The translations under genes were made by a program, and so were the position numbers. 64,000 nucleotides of DNA from Sphingomonas corticis. GTDB taxonomy: Bacteria; Pseudomonadota; Alphaproteobacteria; Sphingomonadales; Sphingomonadaceae. The notes below the pieces were generated by a model, which made no database searches, had not been told where the DNA came from, and was given only the letters and a program-made list of their open reading frames with translations. Below, one piece after another: positions 16,473 to 26,392 of the stretch. The stretch's first letter is position 1, and every line of letters begins with the position of its first letter. The stretch covers positions 310,001 through 374,000 of the forward strand of contig NZ_JAAVJH010000005.1 in the NCBI RefSeq assembly GCF_012035195.1. The letters are read 5' to 3'.

Positions 16473-17708
16473 TCAGTTCGTCTTCACCAGCGCCGGCGGC
16501 GCCACGGCAGGCGCGTCGGGCTTGCGACGCACGCCGTCCAGCGTCTCGGGACCGCGCGGGGTGGCGACCGGGGAAGGAGTGGCGGCGGGCACCGGCGTCG
16601 TCGTGGGCACCGCCTGCCGCTTCATGCACTGCCTGGCATCCGGTCGCGGATATTGCTGGCAGTTCCACAGCGCGCGCTCGAACCCCATTGCCTTGTCGCG
16701 CAGGTAGCTGAACGACATCGCCGCCATCTGCGGCGGCGTCACCGCCAGCCCCGCGGGCAGCTGGCGCCTGTCGGTCCAGCCCAGGAACTTGCATCGCTCG
16801 CGTGGGCCGCAGGCGGTGTCGGCGAGGCTGCGGAACGTCTCCGGCGCGATGCCCGTCAGCGCGACGTGATAGGTGTCGGGCGCTTCGGCCAGCGGCTCCG
16901 GCACGGTGCCGACATAGGGGATCGCGGCAGCGACCGCGGTCTCCGCCTCTTCCAGCGCGCCGGCGAGCCGGTGGACCGGCGACACCGCGGCCAGCTGCGG
17001 GATCACCGGCTCCGCCGCGGACACGGTGCGGCGGAAGGCGGGGGGTGTGCCCCACCACCCGGTCCAACGGAAGAACAGGTGGGTGTGCACCTCGGCGATC
17101 TTGTCCAGGCTGGCGCTCCAATAGGGCACCACCCAGTCGGTGTGATAGTGCGTGGCGTAGCCGACCTTGCGGAACACCGCGCCGGACAGCGCCGCCGCCG
17201 CGACCTTGCGCGCGCGGTCCCACGCCGGCTCGGACGGCGTGCGCGCCAGCGCGCCGTCGCAGGTGAAGGTGAACTGGCAGCCGGTGCTGCGCTCCTGCCC
17301 CTGGAACACGACGCCGCACACCGTCTTCGGAAAGGCGGGATGGCGCAGCCGGTTGAGCACGACCTGCACCACCGCCTTCTGTCCGGTGGCGTCGTCCCCC
17401 GCCTCGTACCAGGCGGCGGCAGCGAGGCAGTCGGTGGCGCGGTCGCGCGCGGCGGGATCGCCTGAGAAACGGAACGGGCGCGCCGCGGGATTGGGTCCCC
17501 GCACGAACGGCACGGTCGCGTTGTAGGCACGCGCGTCCTGCGGCGTCAGGTCCTGCAGCTCGACGGGCTCCACCTGCGGCAGCTCGGTCGGCGCGACCAC
17601 GCGCTCGGGCCGCCGCACCTCGGCGAAGGCGGGCGGGGCGGGCACGGGGGCATGACGCACGACGATCGCGGGCGCGACCACCGCCAGCGCCGCGATGCCG
17701 GCCAGCAT
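16473..17708 (-). CDS. SleB-like cell-wall hydrolase
   Basis: 411 residues with an N-terminal membrane anchor (LAGIAALAVVAPAIVV), a Pro-rich linker and a Hydrolase_2 (SleB) domain: CLAAAAWYEAGDDATGQKAV then VVLNRLRHPAFPKTVCGVVF and GYATHYHTDWVVPYW. The first part (Cxx..AxYxE) carries the presumed catalytic Glu of these lytic transglycosylase-like enzymes that act on peptidoglycan. The C-terminal 180 residues are family-specific and Pro/Ala rich. The frame extends upstream of ATG 17708 (KPPSFRLRA) without another standard start. It follows cysK by 31 bases on the same strand. Confidence 0.85.
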   Translation of the reverse strand: MLAGIAALAVVAPAIVVRHAPVPAPPAFAEVRRPERVVAPTELPQVEPVELQDLTPQDARAYNATVPFVRGPNPAARPFRFSGDPAARDRATDCLAAAAWYEAGDDATGQKAVVQVVLNRLRHPAFPKTVCGVVFQGQERSTGCQFTFTCDGALARTPSEPAWDRARKVAAAALSGAVFRKVGYATHYHTDWVVPYWSASLDKIAEVHTHLFFRWTGWWGTPPAFRRTVSAAEPVIPQLAAVSPVHRLAGALEEAETAVAAAIPYVGTVPEPLAEAPDTYHVALTGIAPETFRSLADTACGPRERCKFLGWTDRRQLPAGLAVTPPQMAAMSFSYLRDKAMGFERALWNCQQYPRPDARQCMKRQAVPTTTPVPAATPSPVATPRGPETLDGVRRKPDAPAVAPPALVKTN

Positions 17709-17739
17709 CGCGCGCAGGCGGAACGACGGGGGTTTCAGC

Positions 17740-18660
17740 TCAACTCTCCGGCAGGAAATCCGGTACGGAGAGATAGCGCTCCCCGGTATCGTAGTTGAAG
17801 CCGAGCACGCGCGCGTCGTCGGGCAGGTCCGGCAGCTTCTGCAGGATCGCCGCCAGCGTCGCGCCGGACGAGATGCCGACCAGCATTCCCTCCTCTCGCG
17901 CGGCGCGGCGCGCCATGTCCTTCGCCACCGCGGCGTCCACCTCGATCACGCCGTCCAGCGCCTGGGTATGCAGGTTCGCCGGGATGAAGCCCGCGCCGAT
18001 GCCCTGGATCGGGTGCGGGCCGGGCTGCCCACCCGCGATCACCGGGGACGCCTGCGGCTCGACCGCGAAGACCTTCAGGTCGGGCCATTCCTTCTTCAGC
18101 GTCTCCGCCACGCCGGTGATGTGCCCGCCGGTGCCCACGCCGGTGATGATGACGTCGATCGGCGTGTCCCGGAAGTCGGCCAGGATCTCCTGCGCGGTGG
18201 TGCGGACGTGGACGTCGATGTTGGCGCCGTTCTCGAACTGCTGCGGCATCCAGGCGCCCGGCGTCTGTTCCACCAGCTCCAGCGCGCGCTCGATCGCGCC
18301 CTTCATCCCCCTCTCGCGCGGGGTGAGGTCGAACGAGGCGCCATAGGCGAGCATCAGCCGCCGCCGCTCCAGGCTCATGCTCTCCGGCATGACGAGGATC
18401 AGCTTGTAGCCCTTCACCGCCGCGACCATGGCGAGGCCGATGCCGGTGTTGCCGCTGGTCGGCTCCACGATCGTGCCGCCGGGTTCGAGATCGCCCGACG
18501 CCTCCGCCGCCTCGATCATCGCCAGCGCGATGCGGTCCTTGATCGACCCGCCGGGGTTCGACCGCTCGGACTTGATCCACACCTCGCTGCCGGGAAACAG
18601 CTTCTTCACGCGGACGTGGGGCGTATTGCCGATCGTCTGCAGGATGTTGTCGGCCTTCAT
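17740..18660 (-). CDS. cysK: cysteine synthase A (O-acetylserine sulfhydrylase)
   Basis: A 306-residue PLP-dependent enzyme making L-cysteine from O-acetylserine and sulfide. The Schiff-base lysine is Lys41 in [12 protein letters not shown], the substrate loop is [11 protein letters not shown] (65-75), and the phosphate-binding [10 protein letters not shown] lies near residue 175. The C-terminal ISSGATLAA is also typical. The length matches CysK. It overlaps the stop of the MFS gene upstream (ATGA, 18657-18660), so both are read from one message. MFS exporters beside cysK are often implicated in amino acid or sulfur metabolite efflux, but that is inference here. Confidence 0.95.
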   Translation of the reverse strand: MKADNILQTIGNTPHVRVKKLFPGSEVWIKSERSNPGGSIKDRIALAMIEAAEASGDLEPGGTIVEPTSGNTGIGLAMVAAVKGYKLILVMPESMSLERRRLMLAYGASFDLTPRERGMKGAIERALELVEQTPGAWMPQQFENGANIDVHVRTTAQEILADFRDTPIDVIITGVGTGGHITGVAETLKKEWPDLKVFAVEPQASPVIAGGQPGPHPIQGIGAGFIPANLHTQALDGVIEVDAAVAKDMARRAAREEGMLVGISSGATLAAILQKLPDLPDDARVLGFNYDTGERYLSVPDFLPES

Positions 18661-19940
18661 GGCTGCGCTGCTCCATGCTGTTGCGGTAGGGTTTCGAGGA
18701 TCTCGGGCGGGTCAAAGGTCCGCGCGCGCTTCAGTTCCGGAAACAGGCGCGACCACAGCAGCGTGACGGCGATCGCGCCGATTCCCCCGAAGACGACCGC
18801 GCCCACCGGGCCGAGCAGGCCCGCGAGGAAGCCGCTCTCCGCCTCGCCCAGTTCGTTGGAGGCGGAAATGGTCAGTTGCGACACCGCGCTCACCCGCCCA
18901 CGCATCGCGTCGGGCGTGTGCAGCTGGATCAGCGAGGAGCGGACGTAGACGGAGACCATGTCCGCCCCTCCTGCCACTGCCAGCGCGACGAGGCTCAACC
19001 AGAAATTCTTGCTTACGCCGAACGTCAGGATGGCGAGGCCGAAGATCACCACCGCGGCCAGCATCTTCACGCCCACATCGGTGCGCAGCGGGCGGAAGGA
19101 GAACCATACCGCCGTCAGCGCCGCGCCGCTGCCGAAGGCGGCGGCGAGAAAACCCAACCCGCTGGCACCCACGTGAAGGATATCGCGCGCGTAGATCGGC
19201 AGCAGCGCGGTCGCCCCCGCCAGCAGCACCGCGAACAGGTCCAGCGTGATCGCGGCCAGCACCAGGCGGTTGCGGCGCACGTAGGAGAAGCCGTCCATGA
19301 TCCGCTGGATCGGATGACGGTCCTTCTGCGCCGGCGGCTGCGGCACCGGGCCGATCAGGAACATCAGCGCCAGCGCCAGCGACAGCATGGCGGCAATGGT
19401 CGCATAGGCGATGTCGGGGTGGATGGCGTACAGGATGCCGCCCACGCTGGGCCCTGCGATCGTGCCGACCTGCCAGGCGATGGAGGACACGGCGATGGCC
19501 GTGGGCAGACTCTCCTTGGGGACCAGATTGGGCGCCAGCGCGGAATAGGCCGGGCCGGAGAAGGCGCGGACCACGCCGATCACCACCGCCGCGCCGAACA
19601 GGAAGGGGAGCGACAGGGCGCCCGCCCAGGTGAGCAGGCCCAGTGCGGCCGCGTTCACGACGAGCACCGCGGTGGTGCAGCGCACGATCCAGCGCCGGTC
19701 GACGCTGTCCGCCACCAGTCCGACCACCGGGGTCAGCAGGAACAGCGGCACGAACTGCGCGAGACCGATCAGCCCCAGCATCACCGCCGCCTGCTTCACG
19801 TCCATGCTCTGCCGCGCGAGGTCGTAGACCTGCCAGCCGATGATGATCGCCTGCGCGCTGACCGCGACGGTGCCCGACAGGCGCGAGGCCCAATAGGCGC
19901 GGAAGTTGGCGATGCGCAGGGGGTGAAGAGCGGCGGCCAT
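18657..19940 (-). CDS. MFS transporter (EntS-like, MFS_3)
   Basis: 427 residues with about twelve membrane segments, an integral inner-membrane permease. It opens [20 protein letters not shown], the typical start of the EntS/MFS_3 exporters, with [13 protein letters not shown] as the loop 2-3 signature. A domain linker ([20 protein letters not shown]) separates the halves. Met at 19940 ([10 protein letters not shown]) is chosen over 19976 because homology starts there. First gene of the MFS-cysK-SleB unit on the minus strand. Substrate unknown. Confidence 0.88.
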   Translation of the reverse strand: MAAALHPLRIANFRAYWASRLSGTVAVSAQAIIIGWQVYDLARQSMDVKQAAVMLGLIGLAQFVPLFLLTPVVGLVADSVDRRWIVRCTTAVLVVNAAALGLLTWAGALSLPFLFGAAVVIGVVRAFSGPAYSALAPNLVPKESLPTAIAVSSIAWQVGTIAGPSVGGILYAIHPDIAYATIAAMLSLALALMFLIGPVPQPPAQKDRHPIQRIMDGFSYVRRNRLVLAAITLDLFAVLLAGATALLPIYARDILHVGASGLGFLAAAFGSGAALTAVWFSFRPLRTDVGVKMLAAVVIFGLAILTFGVSKNFWLSLVALAVAGGADMVSVYVRSSLIQLHTPDAMRGRVSAVSQLTISASNELGEAESGFLAGLLGPVGAVVFGGIGAIAVTLLWSRLFPELKRARTFDPPEILETLPQQHGAAQP

Positions 19941-20061
19941 GACGCCGGCTTTGGACGAGCGACGACGATGCCGCAACCGGACGACGCGATCATCGATAAC
20001 GCGCGATTAACCCTCGCCAGCGTAACGAACGCGCAGGCGTGGCAACGACGAGGGGACCGGA

Positions 20062-20373
20062 ATGTCGAGCGCGAACGATCACGAGGCGGAAGTCGTCAGC
20101 GCCGCGCGCCAGGAGGCGCAACGCATGATCGCCAGCGTCGAGACGGCGGGGGAGGACCGCACGGTGACGATGCGCGTCGACCAGTTCCGCCGGCTCGCGC
20201 ACCTGCTGGGCGGCGTCGCCGCGGCGGCCGACCGCGACGGGCGGTTCGACGCGCCGATCGACGGCGTGCGCTTTTGGGTGCCGTTGCAGCATCTCGCGAC
20301 CGAGCGCGCGCGCTTCGCGCAGATGCTGGCGTCTCGCCCTGCGATGAACGGTGCCGACCGCTTCGCCTTCTGA
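20062..20373 (+). CDS. hypothetical small protein
   Basis: A 103-residue cytoplasmic-looking protein with no recognised domain. The N-terminal half is an alanine-rich helix (EAEVVSAARQEAQRMIASVE), the middle has VTMRVDQFRRLAHLLGG, and the C-terminus has GVRFWVPLQHLATERARFA. ATG 20062 follows GAGGGGACCGGA. It is divergent from the MFS gene and 120 bases ahead of pdhA. Codon use matches its neighbours, which supports it as a real gene. Confidence 0.65.
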   Translation: MSSANDHEAEVVSAARQEAQRMIASVETAGEDRTVTMRVDQFRRLAHLLGGVAAAADRDGRFDAPIDGVRFWVPLQHLATERARFAQMLASRPAMNGADRFAF

Positions 20374-20493
20374 CATTCCGTAGCGGCATCCCGGCCCCGC
20401 GCCGCACCGCCGCACCCGGTTGCGCGTCGCCGCGCGCCCGGCCTATAGGCTGCCTCCAGTTCCCTCCCCGGAAACGACGAGGCATCCCTACCC

Positions 20494-21549
20494 GTGGCCA
20501 AAGCCCCCGCAAGCAGCAGCAAGGCGCCCAGCGCGCCGCCCCCCGCCTCCAACCGCGAACGGCCGGACGAGCCGCGGCCCTACGAGGCCTCGAAGGAAGA
20601 GCTGCTTCAGTTCTATCACGACATGCTGCTAATCCGCCGCTTCGAGGAGAAAGCGGGGCAGCTGTACGGCCTGGGGCTGATCGGCGGCTTCTGCCATCTG
20701 TACATCGGGCAGGAGGCGGTCGCGGTCGGCCTGCAATCGGCGCTGACCGACAAGGATTCGGTCATCACCGGTTATCGCGACCACGGCCACATGCTGCTGT
20801 GCGGCATCCCGCCCAAGGACGTGATGGCGGAGCTGACCGGGCGTCAGGCCGGCATCTCCAAGGGCAAGGGCGGCTCGATGCACATGTTCAGCGTCGAGCA
20901 TAAGTTCTACGGCGGCCACGGCATCGTCGGCGCGCAAGTGTCACTGGGCACCGGGCTCGGCTTCGCGCACAAGTATCGCGGCGACGGCGGCGTGGCGCTC
21001 GCTTATTTCGGCGACGGCGCGGCGAACCAGGGCCAGGTCTACGAGAGCTTCAACATGGCGGAGCTGTGGAAGCTGCCCGTCATCTTCGTGATCGAGAACA
21101 ATCAGTACGCGATGGGCACCTCGGTGAACCGCGCCAGTTCCGAGGACCAGCTGTATCGCCGCGGCGAGAGCTTCCGCATCCCCGGCATCCAGGTCGACGG
21201 CATGGACGTGCTGGCGGCGCGCGGCGCGGCGGAGACGGCGCTCGAGTGGGTGCGCGCGGGCAAGGGGCCGATCATCCTGGAAATGAAGACCTATCGCTAC
21301 CGCGGCCATTCCATGTCCGACCCCGCCAAGTACCGCAGCCGCGAGGAGGTGCAGGCGGTGCGCGACAAGTCCGACCCGATCGAGCACGTCAAGAAGCTGC
21401 TGGAGGAGCAGGGCGTGGCCGAGGCCGATCTGAAGAAGACCGAGCAGGACATCCGCAAGATCGTCGCCGAGGCGGCGGACTTCAGCGAGAGTACGCCCGA
21501 ACCCGACCCCAAGGAGCTGTATACCGACGTGCTGGTGGAGACCTATTGA
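20494..21549 (+). CDS. pdhA: pyruvate dehydrogenase E1 component, alpha subunit
   Basis: 351 residues of the E1 alpha subunit, which with PdhB decarboxylates pyruvate and acetylates the lipoyl arm of E2. Signs are [18 protein letters not shown], the phosphorylation-loop region [20 protein letters not shown] and the ThDP motif [17 protein letters not shown] ending in ENNQYAMGT (about 171-210). The N-terminal 30 residues are a Ser/Pro/Ala-rich tail typical of alphaproteobacterial PdhA. The start codon is GTG at 20494 in CCCGTGGCC. It is followed one base later by pdhB. Confidence 0.96.
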   Translation: MAKAPASSSKAPSAPPPASNRERPDEPRPYEASKEELLQFYHDMLLIRRFEEKAGQLYGLGLIGGFCHLYIGQEAVAVGLQSALTDKDSVITGYRDHGHMLLCGIPPKDVMAELTGRQAGISKGKGGSMHMFSVEHKFYGGHGIVGAQVSLGTGLGFAHKYRGDGGVALAYFGDGAANQGQVYESFNMAELWKLPVIFVIENNQYAMGTSVNRASSEDQLYRRGESFRIPGIQVDGMDVLAARGAAETALEWVRAGKGPIILEMKTYRYRGHSMSDPAKYRSREEVQAVRDKSDPIEHVKKLLEEQGVAEADLKKTEQDIRKIVAEAADFSESTPEPDPKELYTDVLVETY

Positions 21550-21550
21550 G

Positions 21551-22984
21551 ATGGCGATCGACATCAAGATGCCGGCGCTGTCGCCCACGATGGAAGAGGG
21601 CACGCTCGCCAAGTGGCTGGTCAAGGAAGGCGACCAGGTGAAGTCCGGCGACATCATGGCCGAGATCGAGACCGACAAGGCGACGATGGAGTTCGAGGCG
21701 GTGGACGAAGGCACCGTCGCCAAGATCCTGGTGGCCGAGGGCACCGACGGCGTGAAGGTCGGCGAGGTCATCATGCAGCTGACGGCGGAAGGCGAGGACG
21801 CGGGCAGCGTCGACGCCCCCGCGCAGACCAAGGACGACACGGCCAAGCCGGACGCCAAGGCCGATGCGAAGAAGGACGACGGCGTCGAGGATTCCGCGCA
21901 CCCGGCGCAGGAAAAGGTCGAGACCGGCGCGCGGCAGATGTTCGACGCGGCGAAGAACGACGCCCAGGTTCGCGATCCAGAGGTTCCGGAAGGCACCGAG
22001 ATGGTGAAGCAGACCGTCCGCGAGGCGCTGCGCGACGCCATGGCGGAGGAGATGCGCGCCGACGACCGTGTCTTCGTGATGGGCGAGGAAGTCGCGCAAT
22101 ATCAGGGCGCGTACAAGGTGACGCAGGGCCTGCTCGACGAGTTCGGCGACAAGCGCGTCATCGACACGCCGATCACCGAATACGGCTTCGCCGGCGTCGG
22201 CACGGGCGCGGCGATGGGCGGGCTGCGCCCGATCGTCGAGTTCATGACCTTCAACTTCGCGATGCAGGCGATCGACCACATCGTGAACTCCGCGGCGAAG
22301 ACGAACTACATGTCGGGCGGGCAGATGCGCTGCCCGATGGTCTTCCGCGGTCCCAATGGCGCGGCCAGCCGCGTCGGCGCGCAGCATTCGCAGAACTATG
22401 CGCCCTGGTACGCCAGCGTCCCGGGCCTGATCGTCATCGCGCCCTATGACGCGGCCGATGCCAAGGGACTGATGAAGGCAGCGATCCGCAGCGAGGATCC
22501 GGTCGTCTTCCTCGAGAACGAGCTGCTCTACGGCCGCTCGTTCGAGGTGCCAAAGCTGGACGACTGGGTCCTGCCGATCGGCAAGGCGCGGACGATGCGC
22601 GAGGGCAAGGACGTGACCATCGTCAGCTACTCGATCGGCGTCGGCCTGGCGCTGGAGGCGGCGGAGACGCTGGCGGGCGAGGGGATCGACGCGGAGGTGA
22701 TCGACCTGCGCACGCTGCGCCCGCTCGACAAGGCGGCGGTGCTGACTTCGCTGGCGAAGACCAACCGCCTCGTCATCGTCGAGGAAGGCTGGCCGACCTG
22801 CTCGATCGCGTCGGAAATCGCCGCGCTGGTGATGGAAGAGGGCTTCGACGACCTCGACGCCCCGGTCCTGCGCGTCTGCAACGAGGACGTGCCGCTGCCC
22901 TACGCGGCCAATCTCGAGAAGCTGGCGCTCGTGTCCGCCGACAAGGTGGTGAGCGCGGTGAAGAAGGTGTGCTACCGCGCTTGA
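21551..22984 (+). CDS. pdhB: pyruvate dehydrogenase E1 component, beta subunit with N-terminal lipoyl domain
   Basis: 477 residues: a lipoyl domain (1-80, [16 protein letters not shown], lipoyl-lysine in ETDKATME at Lys43), an Ala/Asp/Lys-rich linker (about 85-150) and the transketolase-like beta core (from [20 protein letters not shown]). The added lipoyl domain on E1 beta is usual in alphaproteobacteria. The core has [20 protein letters not shown] and [16 protein letters not shown]. It is one base after pdhA. E2 and E3 genes are not in the window; the operon ends here and faces the TadE-like genes. Confidence 0.96.
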   Translation: MAIDIKMPALSPTMEEGTLAKWLVKEGDQVKSGDIMAEIETDKATMEFEAVDEGTVAKILVAEGTDGVKVGEVIMQLTAEGEDAGSVDAPAQTKDDTAKPDAKADAKKDDGVEDSAHPAQEKVETGARQMFDAAKNDAQVRDPEVPEGTEMVKQTVREALRDAMAEEMRADDRVFVMGEEVAQYQGAYKVTQGLLDEFGDKRVIDTPITEYGFAGVGTGAAMGGLRPIVEFMTFNFAMQAIDHIVNSAAKTNYMSGGQMRCPMVFRGPNGAASRVGAQHSQNYAPWYASVPGLIVIAPYDAADAKGLMKAAIRSEDPVVFLENELLYGRSFEVPKLDDWVLPIGKARTMREGKDVTIVSYSIGVGLALEAAETLAGEGIDAEVIDLRTLRPLDKAAVLTSLAKTNRLVIVEEGWPTCSIASEIAALVMEEGFDDLDAPVLRVCNEDVPLPYAANLEKLALVSADKVVSAVKKVCYRA

Positions 22985-22992
22985 GCGGGTTT

Positions 22993-23028
22993 GCGCGTCG
23001 CGGTCAGCAGGTGGCGGCCGCGACGCGC
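22993..23028. terminator. inverted repeat between pdhB and the TadE-like gene
   Basis: Perfect 11-bp arms, GCGCGTCGCGG (22993-23003) and CCGCGACGCGC (23018-23028), with a 14-base loop that contains the stop codon of the minus-strand gene. Plus-strand sequence after the stem is TCGTTGTTGT, only weakly T-rich. It probably serves as a shared terminator for the converging genes, but it lacks a true T run. Confidence 0.45.
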
Positions 23029-23651
23029 TCGTTGTTGTAGACGCGGGTCAGGTCGCGGCGGTCGCGCACCGCCATCGACGCGATTTCGCGCAGGTCGAAC
23101 ACCGGGGTCCAGCTGGTCGAGATGATCGGCGCGTAGCGGTAGCGCACTTCGACGAACATCGTCGCATTGTCGTCCTGGGCCGTCGCCTGGCGCCCCGTGG
23201 GACCGATGCCGGTCAGGTTCTGGTCGCCCTGGCGGCCATAGCTCGACGCATAGGCGGTGCGGGTGCCGAAGCAGCGCTGCCATACGATCTTGTAGCGGCC
23301 GGCCGTGTTCGGATTGGCCTGCGGCTCCAGATCGGAGAGGATCACGCGCCCGTTCTTCAGCAGGTCGAGCTGCGTCGAGGCGAGCTGTGCGCCGGTGAAC
23401 AGGTCGTTGATGTCCGCCTCGCTGATCTGCTTGGCCGCCAGCGGCGATCCCGCGCCGATGCGCGCCGCATTGTCGGCGATCTGCAACGCCAGCTGACTGA
23501 CACGCAGCTTGACCGTGATGAAGTTGGTCAGCTCCACCGCGCCCAGCATGAACAGCAGGAACAGCGGAAAGACGAGCGCGAACTCGATCATGGCGATGCC
23601 GCCGCGGTCCCGCGCCAGCCTGCGCGCGCTGCGTCGCGTGAGGGCGATCAT
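23004..23651 (-). CDS. TadE-like pseudopilin/pilus assembly protein
   Basis: 215 residues. The N-terminus DRGGIAMIEFALVFPLFLLFMLGAVELTNF is split here as DRGGIAMIEF then ALVFPLFLLFMLG: the TadE signature of a prepilin-like cut before a hydrophobic helix with Glu at position 5. The rest is a periplasmic domain with paired cysteines (RCFGT and the C-terminal AATC). It is the last of three overlapping minus-strand genes (overlap ATGA with the one upstream at 23648). Minor pseudopilin of a Tad/Flp-type system by inference; no tadA, B, C or flp gene is in the window. Confidence 0.85.
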   Translation of the reverse strand: MIALTRRSARRLARDRGGIAMIEFALVFPLFLLFMLGAVELTNFITVKLRVSQLALQIADNAARIGAGSPLAAKQISEADINDLFTGAQLASTQLDLLKNGRVILSDLEPQANPNTAGRYKIVWQRCFGTRTAYASSYGRQGDQNLTGIGPTGRQATAQDDNATMFVEVRYRYAPIISTSWTPVFDLREIASMAVRDRRDLTRVYNNERVAAATC

Positions 23652-24256
23652 GCGCAATTCCCCACGGTGGTGCTGGGCCCGGCCTGATCCGAATAGGGCT
23701 GGTTCTGCAGCACGGTGCGCGCCATCATCGTGACGTTGGGCGACACGTTGATGAAGTTGGCGATCGGGAAGAGCCGGCGATAGGTGACGACCGCGGTGTA
23801 CAGCGTCTTGTCCTTCGCCCCGCCTTGATCCTTCCGGCTGCCGTCCGAATCCCACGATCCGTTGGCATTGGCATCGACGAACGGTTCGTTGGCGTCGCAG
23901 CGGCCATTGCCGTTGGTGTCGGTCCACTCCTCCGGCCGCGCGCGCGCGGCATCGCCGAAGGTGCGGTAGGAGCGGCGGGTGAGATCAATCTTCGCGCCCG
24001 GCCCGGTCAGCATGATGATCGCCGAGCGCACGTGCTTGTCGAGCCGCGCCTGCTGCTGCTCCGACGCCGTCTCCAGCGCGGAATCGCGTCCCGCCTTCTG
24101 CATCACGCCTTGCAGCGACGCCTGCAGATAGAGGCCCTGTCCCAGGTCGAACGCGCCGACCAGCGCGAGGCACAGCACCGGCGCCACCAGCGCGAACTCC
24201 ACCGCGGCGACGCCGCGCCGGTGGCTGGCAACGGCGTGGATCGGCAGCCGCCTCAC
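23648..24256 (-). CDS. TadE/TadG-like protein with an EF-hand-like insert
   Basis: 202 residues starting at GTG 24256, which overlaps the upstream stop (GTGA). The N-terminal SHRRGVAAVEFALVAPVL is the TadE helix. At residues 113-139 there is an unusual Asp/Asn/Gly-rich stretch: DTNGNGRCDANE, matching the D-x-N-x-N-G-x-hydrophobic-x-x-x-E pattern of an EF-hand or dockerin calcium loop, then VDANANGSWDSDG, a second partial loop. The C-terminus resumes as a normal TadE periplasmic part (RLFPIANFINVSPNVTMMART). It probably forms part of a Tad pilus base or a secreted filament stabilised by calcium (inference). Confidence 0.85.
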   Translation of the reverse strand: MRRLPIHAVASHRRGVAAVEFALVAPVLCLALVGAFDLGQGLYLQASLQGVMQKAGRDSALETASEQQQARLDKHVRSAIIMLTGPGAKIDLTRRSYRTFGDAARARPEEWTDTNGNGRCDANEPFVDANANGSWDSDGSRKDQGGAKDKTLYTAVVTYRRLFPIANFINVSPNVTMMARTVLQNQPYSDQAGPSTTVGNCA

Positions 24257-26271
24257 TGCGTGATCCTCAACTGCGAGATCTGGTCGGCGATCTGCCGGAA
24301 CGTGTTCTGCAGATCCGCCGAATTGCGCGCGGCGAAGAAGCGGCCCTGCGTGGCGCAACTCGTCATCAGCCCTTCGATGGAGCGATTGTTCTGCCCGAAC
24401 CAGATGACCCACAGCGTGATATTCTCGTTGCGAATGCGCTTGCAGAGCGCCTGGGTGCGCAGATTGACCTGCTGCGTCAGCGCACTGTCGGAGGGTGCGA
24501 CGCTCGGATCCGTCTGGCGCCGGTCGAGCGGGCTGAACCCGTAAGCCTGATAATTGTTGTCGTCGGCAAATGCCTCGCCATCCGTCATGAAGATCAGGTG
24601 CCGCTGGATCTCTCCGCCGCGTGGTGTGAATTCGTTCTCCGAGCGGAAGATGCCCGTAGGCCACATCAGGCGAGCACCCCATATCAGACCGATATCATGG
24701 TACGTATTGCCGGTAGGCACGAGAGAATCGACGTAGTTGTCAAAGAGGCCTGGATCGTCCATCACCTCGAGCTTTCGCGCGGCTGCGGGACAAGTTACGG
24801 TCACGCGGCCGCTCTGGTTTGAGCCCCACAAGTGATTGAAGGTGCGCACCTCGTCGCGCGTAAGTTGACCATCCGCGTTTCTGCGCGCAAAAATGGCGCT
24901 GGGGAGCAGGGGTGCCCACTGCGTCGTCTCGTCGCCCGTCGGCGAGCTCTCGACGTCAAGATCGAGAGCACCCGCGGGAATGGGATCGTAGTTCATCGCG
25001 CGGACGGTCTGGCGCTCCTCGATGCAACCGTTCCAAGGAACGTTGACCCAAGACCCGGACACTCCAATGGGCAACGACACCTGCGCCATGTTGGGCGAGT
25101 TCTTGAGGGCGGCAATATTGTGCCGCACGGGGCGGTAAACCCAGATCGGGAAGGCAACGGCATTCTCGTCGGTGCGATTGGCGCGGCGGTGCCAAGCGTT
25201 TCGCGTAGCCGACCGCTCGCGATACCGCAGCGTGCAGACCCGCGTCGATGACGTGTAGGTCGTCGAGTATAGCCGGTGCGTTACCGGCGTTAGTGCGCGC
25301 CAGTTCGTCCCATCATAAGAGTTTTCAATGGGCCATCCACGGGCGGCTAGCGTCGGCGTATAGTTGTCGGTCGCGACACCGAAAGCGCCGACGTTGCAAT
25401 CGGCGTCTCTGTTCGTCAGCATCGTCCGATCGGTCGTGAATCCGCCGTAGGCGCCCGTGTTGGTGACGCTGGTGTCCGAAAAGCCGTTGAACACGCCGAA
25501 CGTCGAGTCATCTTCGACCTCGCGCGACTGATAGGTCCAATTATCCGCCAAGAAGTTCTGTGGCAGCAAGCGGCCCACGTTCACATTGCTGCTATACGGC
25601 ACGAAGCCGAAGCGGACCTGCACCTGGTCGCTGAGGCCGCCCGATGGTGGTCCGCCGACACAATTCTCATCCGTGTCCAGCTTCTGCACGATCTCGTAGA
25701 AGCACTTCACGGCCGAGCGGAGCGCCTGGATCTTCGTCTGCGTGTCGCTGGACACGGCGCGATCGCTCATCGACCCGGTCACGTCGAGCACGAACATGAC
25801 GTCGGTGTTCGGCAGCCGCATCTCCGCCTCGCAGGTGACGGCGATCGTCTCCTCGGTGAAGCCCATGATGCGGGTCAGCGTCATCGGCACCTTGGCCGAC
25901 GCCTTGCCCGTGACCTTGCCCGCCTGTTCCGTGAACGTGCGCTGCGTGTCGCGGCTGCCATAAGCGTCGTTCTCGAAATTGGCGGTGAAGAACCGCTCGG
26001 CGGTGGTGCGCGGGCGATAGCTGGACTGCGACCACTGCCCTCCGCCCATCGACTTGCGCCCGGCGAGCGCCCCGGCGTCGCAGGCGTGCTGCATGCGCGT
26101 CTTCACCAGGTACATGCGGGTGAGGTCGAGGCCGCCGCCCAGCATCCCGGCGAGCGGGACCAGCGCGACCGCCATGATGGCGAGCGTATTGGCCCTGCGA
26201 TCGCGCAGGAGGCGTGCGAAGAAGCCTTCGCGACGGTCGGTTCGGCGGTTGCGGTGGCGTGTCAGGCGCAT
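24253..26271 (-). CDS. TadG-like protein with von Willebrand factor A domain
   Basis: 672 residues. An Arg-rich cytoplasmic tail is followed by the TadG anchor (NTLAIMAVALVPLAGMLGGG then DLTRMYLVKTRMQHACDAGALA, residues 28-70). A vWA domain starts at about residue 157 with the MIDAS motif DVTGSMSD (163-170) and ends with HLIFMTDGEAFADDNN and ITLWVIWFG. Between them lies a long insert (about 230-480) rich in Tyr, Thr and Asn. The DNA for this middle part is lower in GC than the rest: row 25261-25320 has 35 G/C of 60. It heads the three-gene pilus set and is probably a surface-exposed adhesive or assembly protein. Strain-variable surface region is my inference. Confidence 0.88.
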   Translation of the reverse strand: MRLTRHRNRRTDRREGFFARLLRDRRANTLAIMAVALVPLAGMLGGGLDLTRMYLVKTRMQHACDAGALAGRKSMGGGQWSQSSYRPRTTAERFFTANFENDAYGSRDTQRTFTEQAGKVTGKASAKVPMTLTRIMGFTEETIAVTCEAEMRLPNTDVMFVLDVTGSMSDRAVSSDTQTKIQALRSAVKCFYEIVQKLDTDENCVGGPPSGGLSDQVQVRFGFVPYSSNVNVGRLLPQNFLADNWTYQSREVEDDSTFGVFNGFSDTSVTNTGAYGGFTTDRTMLTNRDADCNVGAFGVATDNYTPTLAARGWPIENSYDGTNWRALTPVTHRLYSTTYTSSTRVCTLRYRERSATRNAWHRRANRTDENAVAFPIWVYRPVRHNIAALKNSPNMAQVSLPIGVSGSWVNVPWNGCIEERQTVRAMNYDPIPAGALDLDVESSPTGDETTQWAPLLPSAIFARRNADGQLTRDEVRTFNHLWGSNQSGRVTVTCPAAARKLEVMDDPGLFDNYVDSLVPTGNTYHDIGLIWGARLMWPTGIFRSENEFTPRGGEIQRHLIFMTDGEAFADDNNYQAYGFSPLDRRQTDPSVAPSDSALTQQVNLRTQALCKRIRNENITLWVIWFGQNNRSIEGLMTSCATQGRFFAARNSADLQNTFRQIADQISQLRITQ

Positions 26272-26392
26272 GGATCACTCTCTTCCATCGCCCCGCATCG
26301 CACGGGCATGACCAACGCCGGTTCAACGGACGTGGTAAATGAGGCGTTAGCGCGCTTGCGCCCCACGGACAGCGTCCCCATCGCAGGATGCC

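Noticed and set aside
17709..17739. Extension of the SleB-like protein upstream of ATG 17708 (KPPSFRLRA)
   Set aside because: The frame is open and would give a better anchored signal, but contains no ATG, GTG or TTG before the cysK stop.
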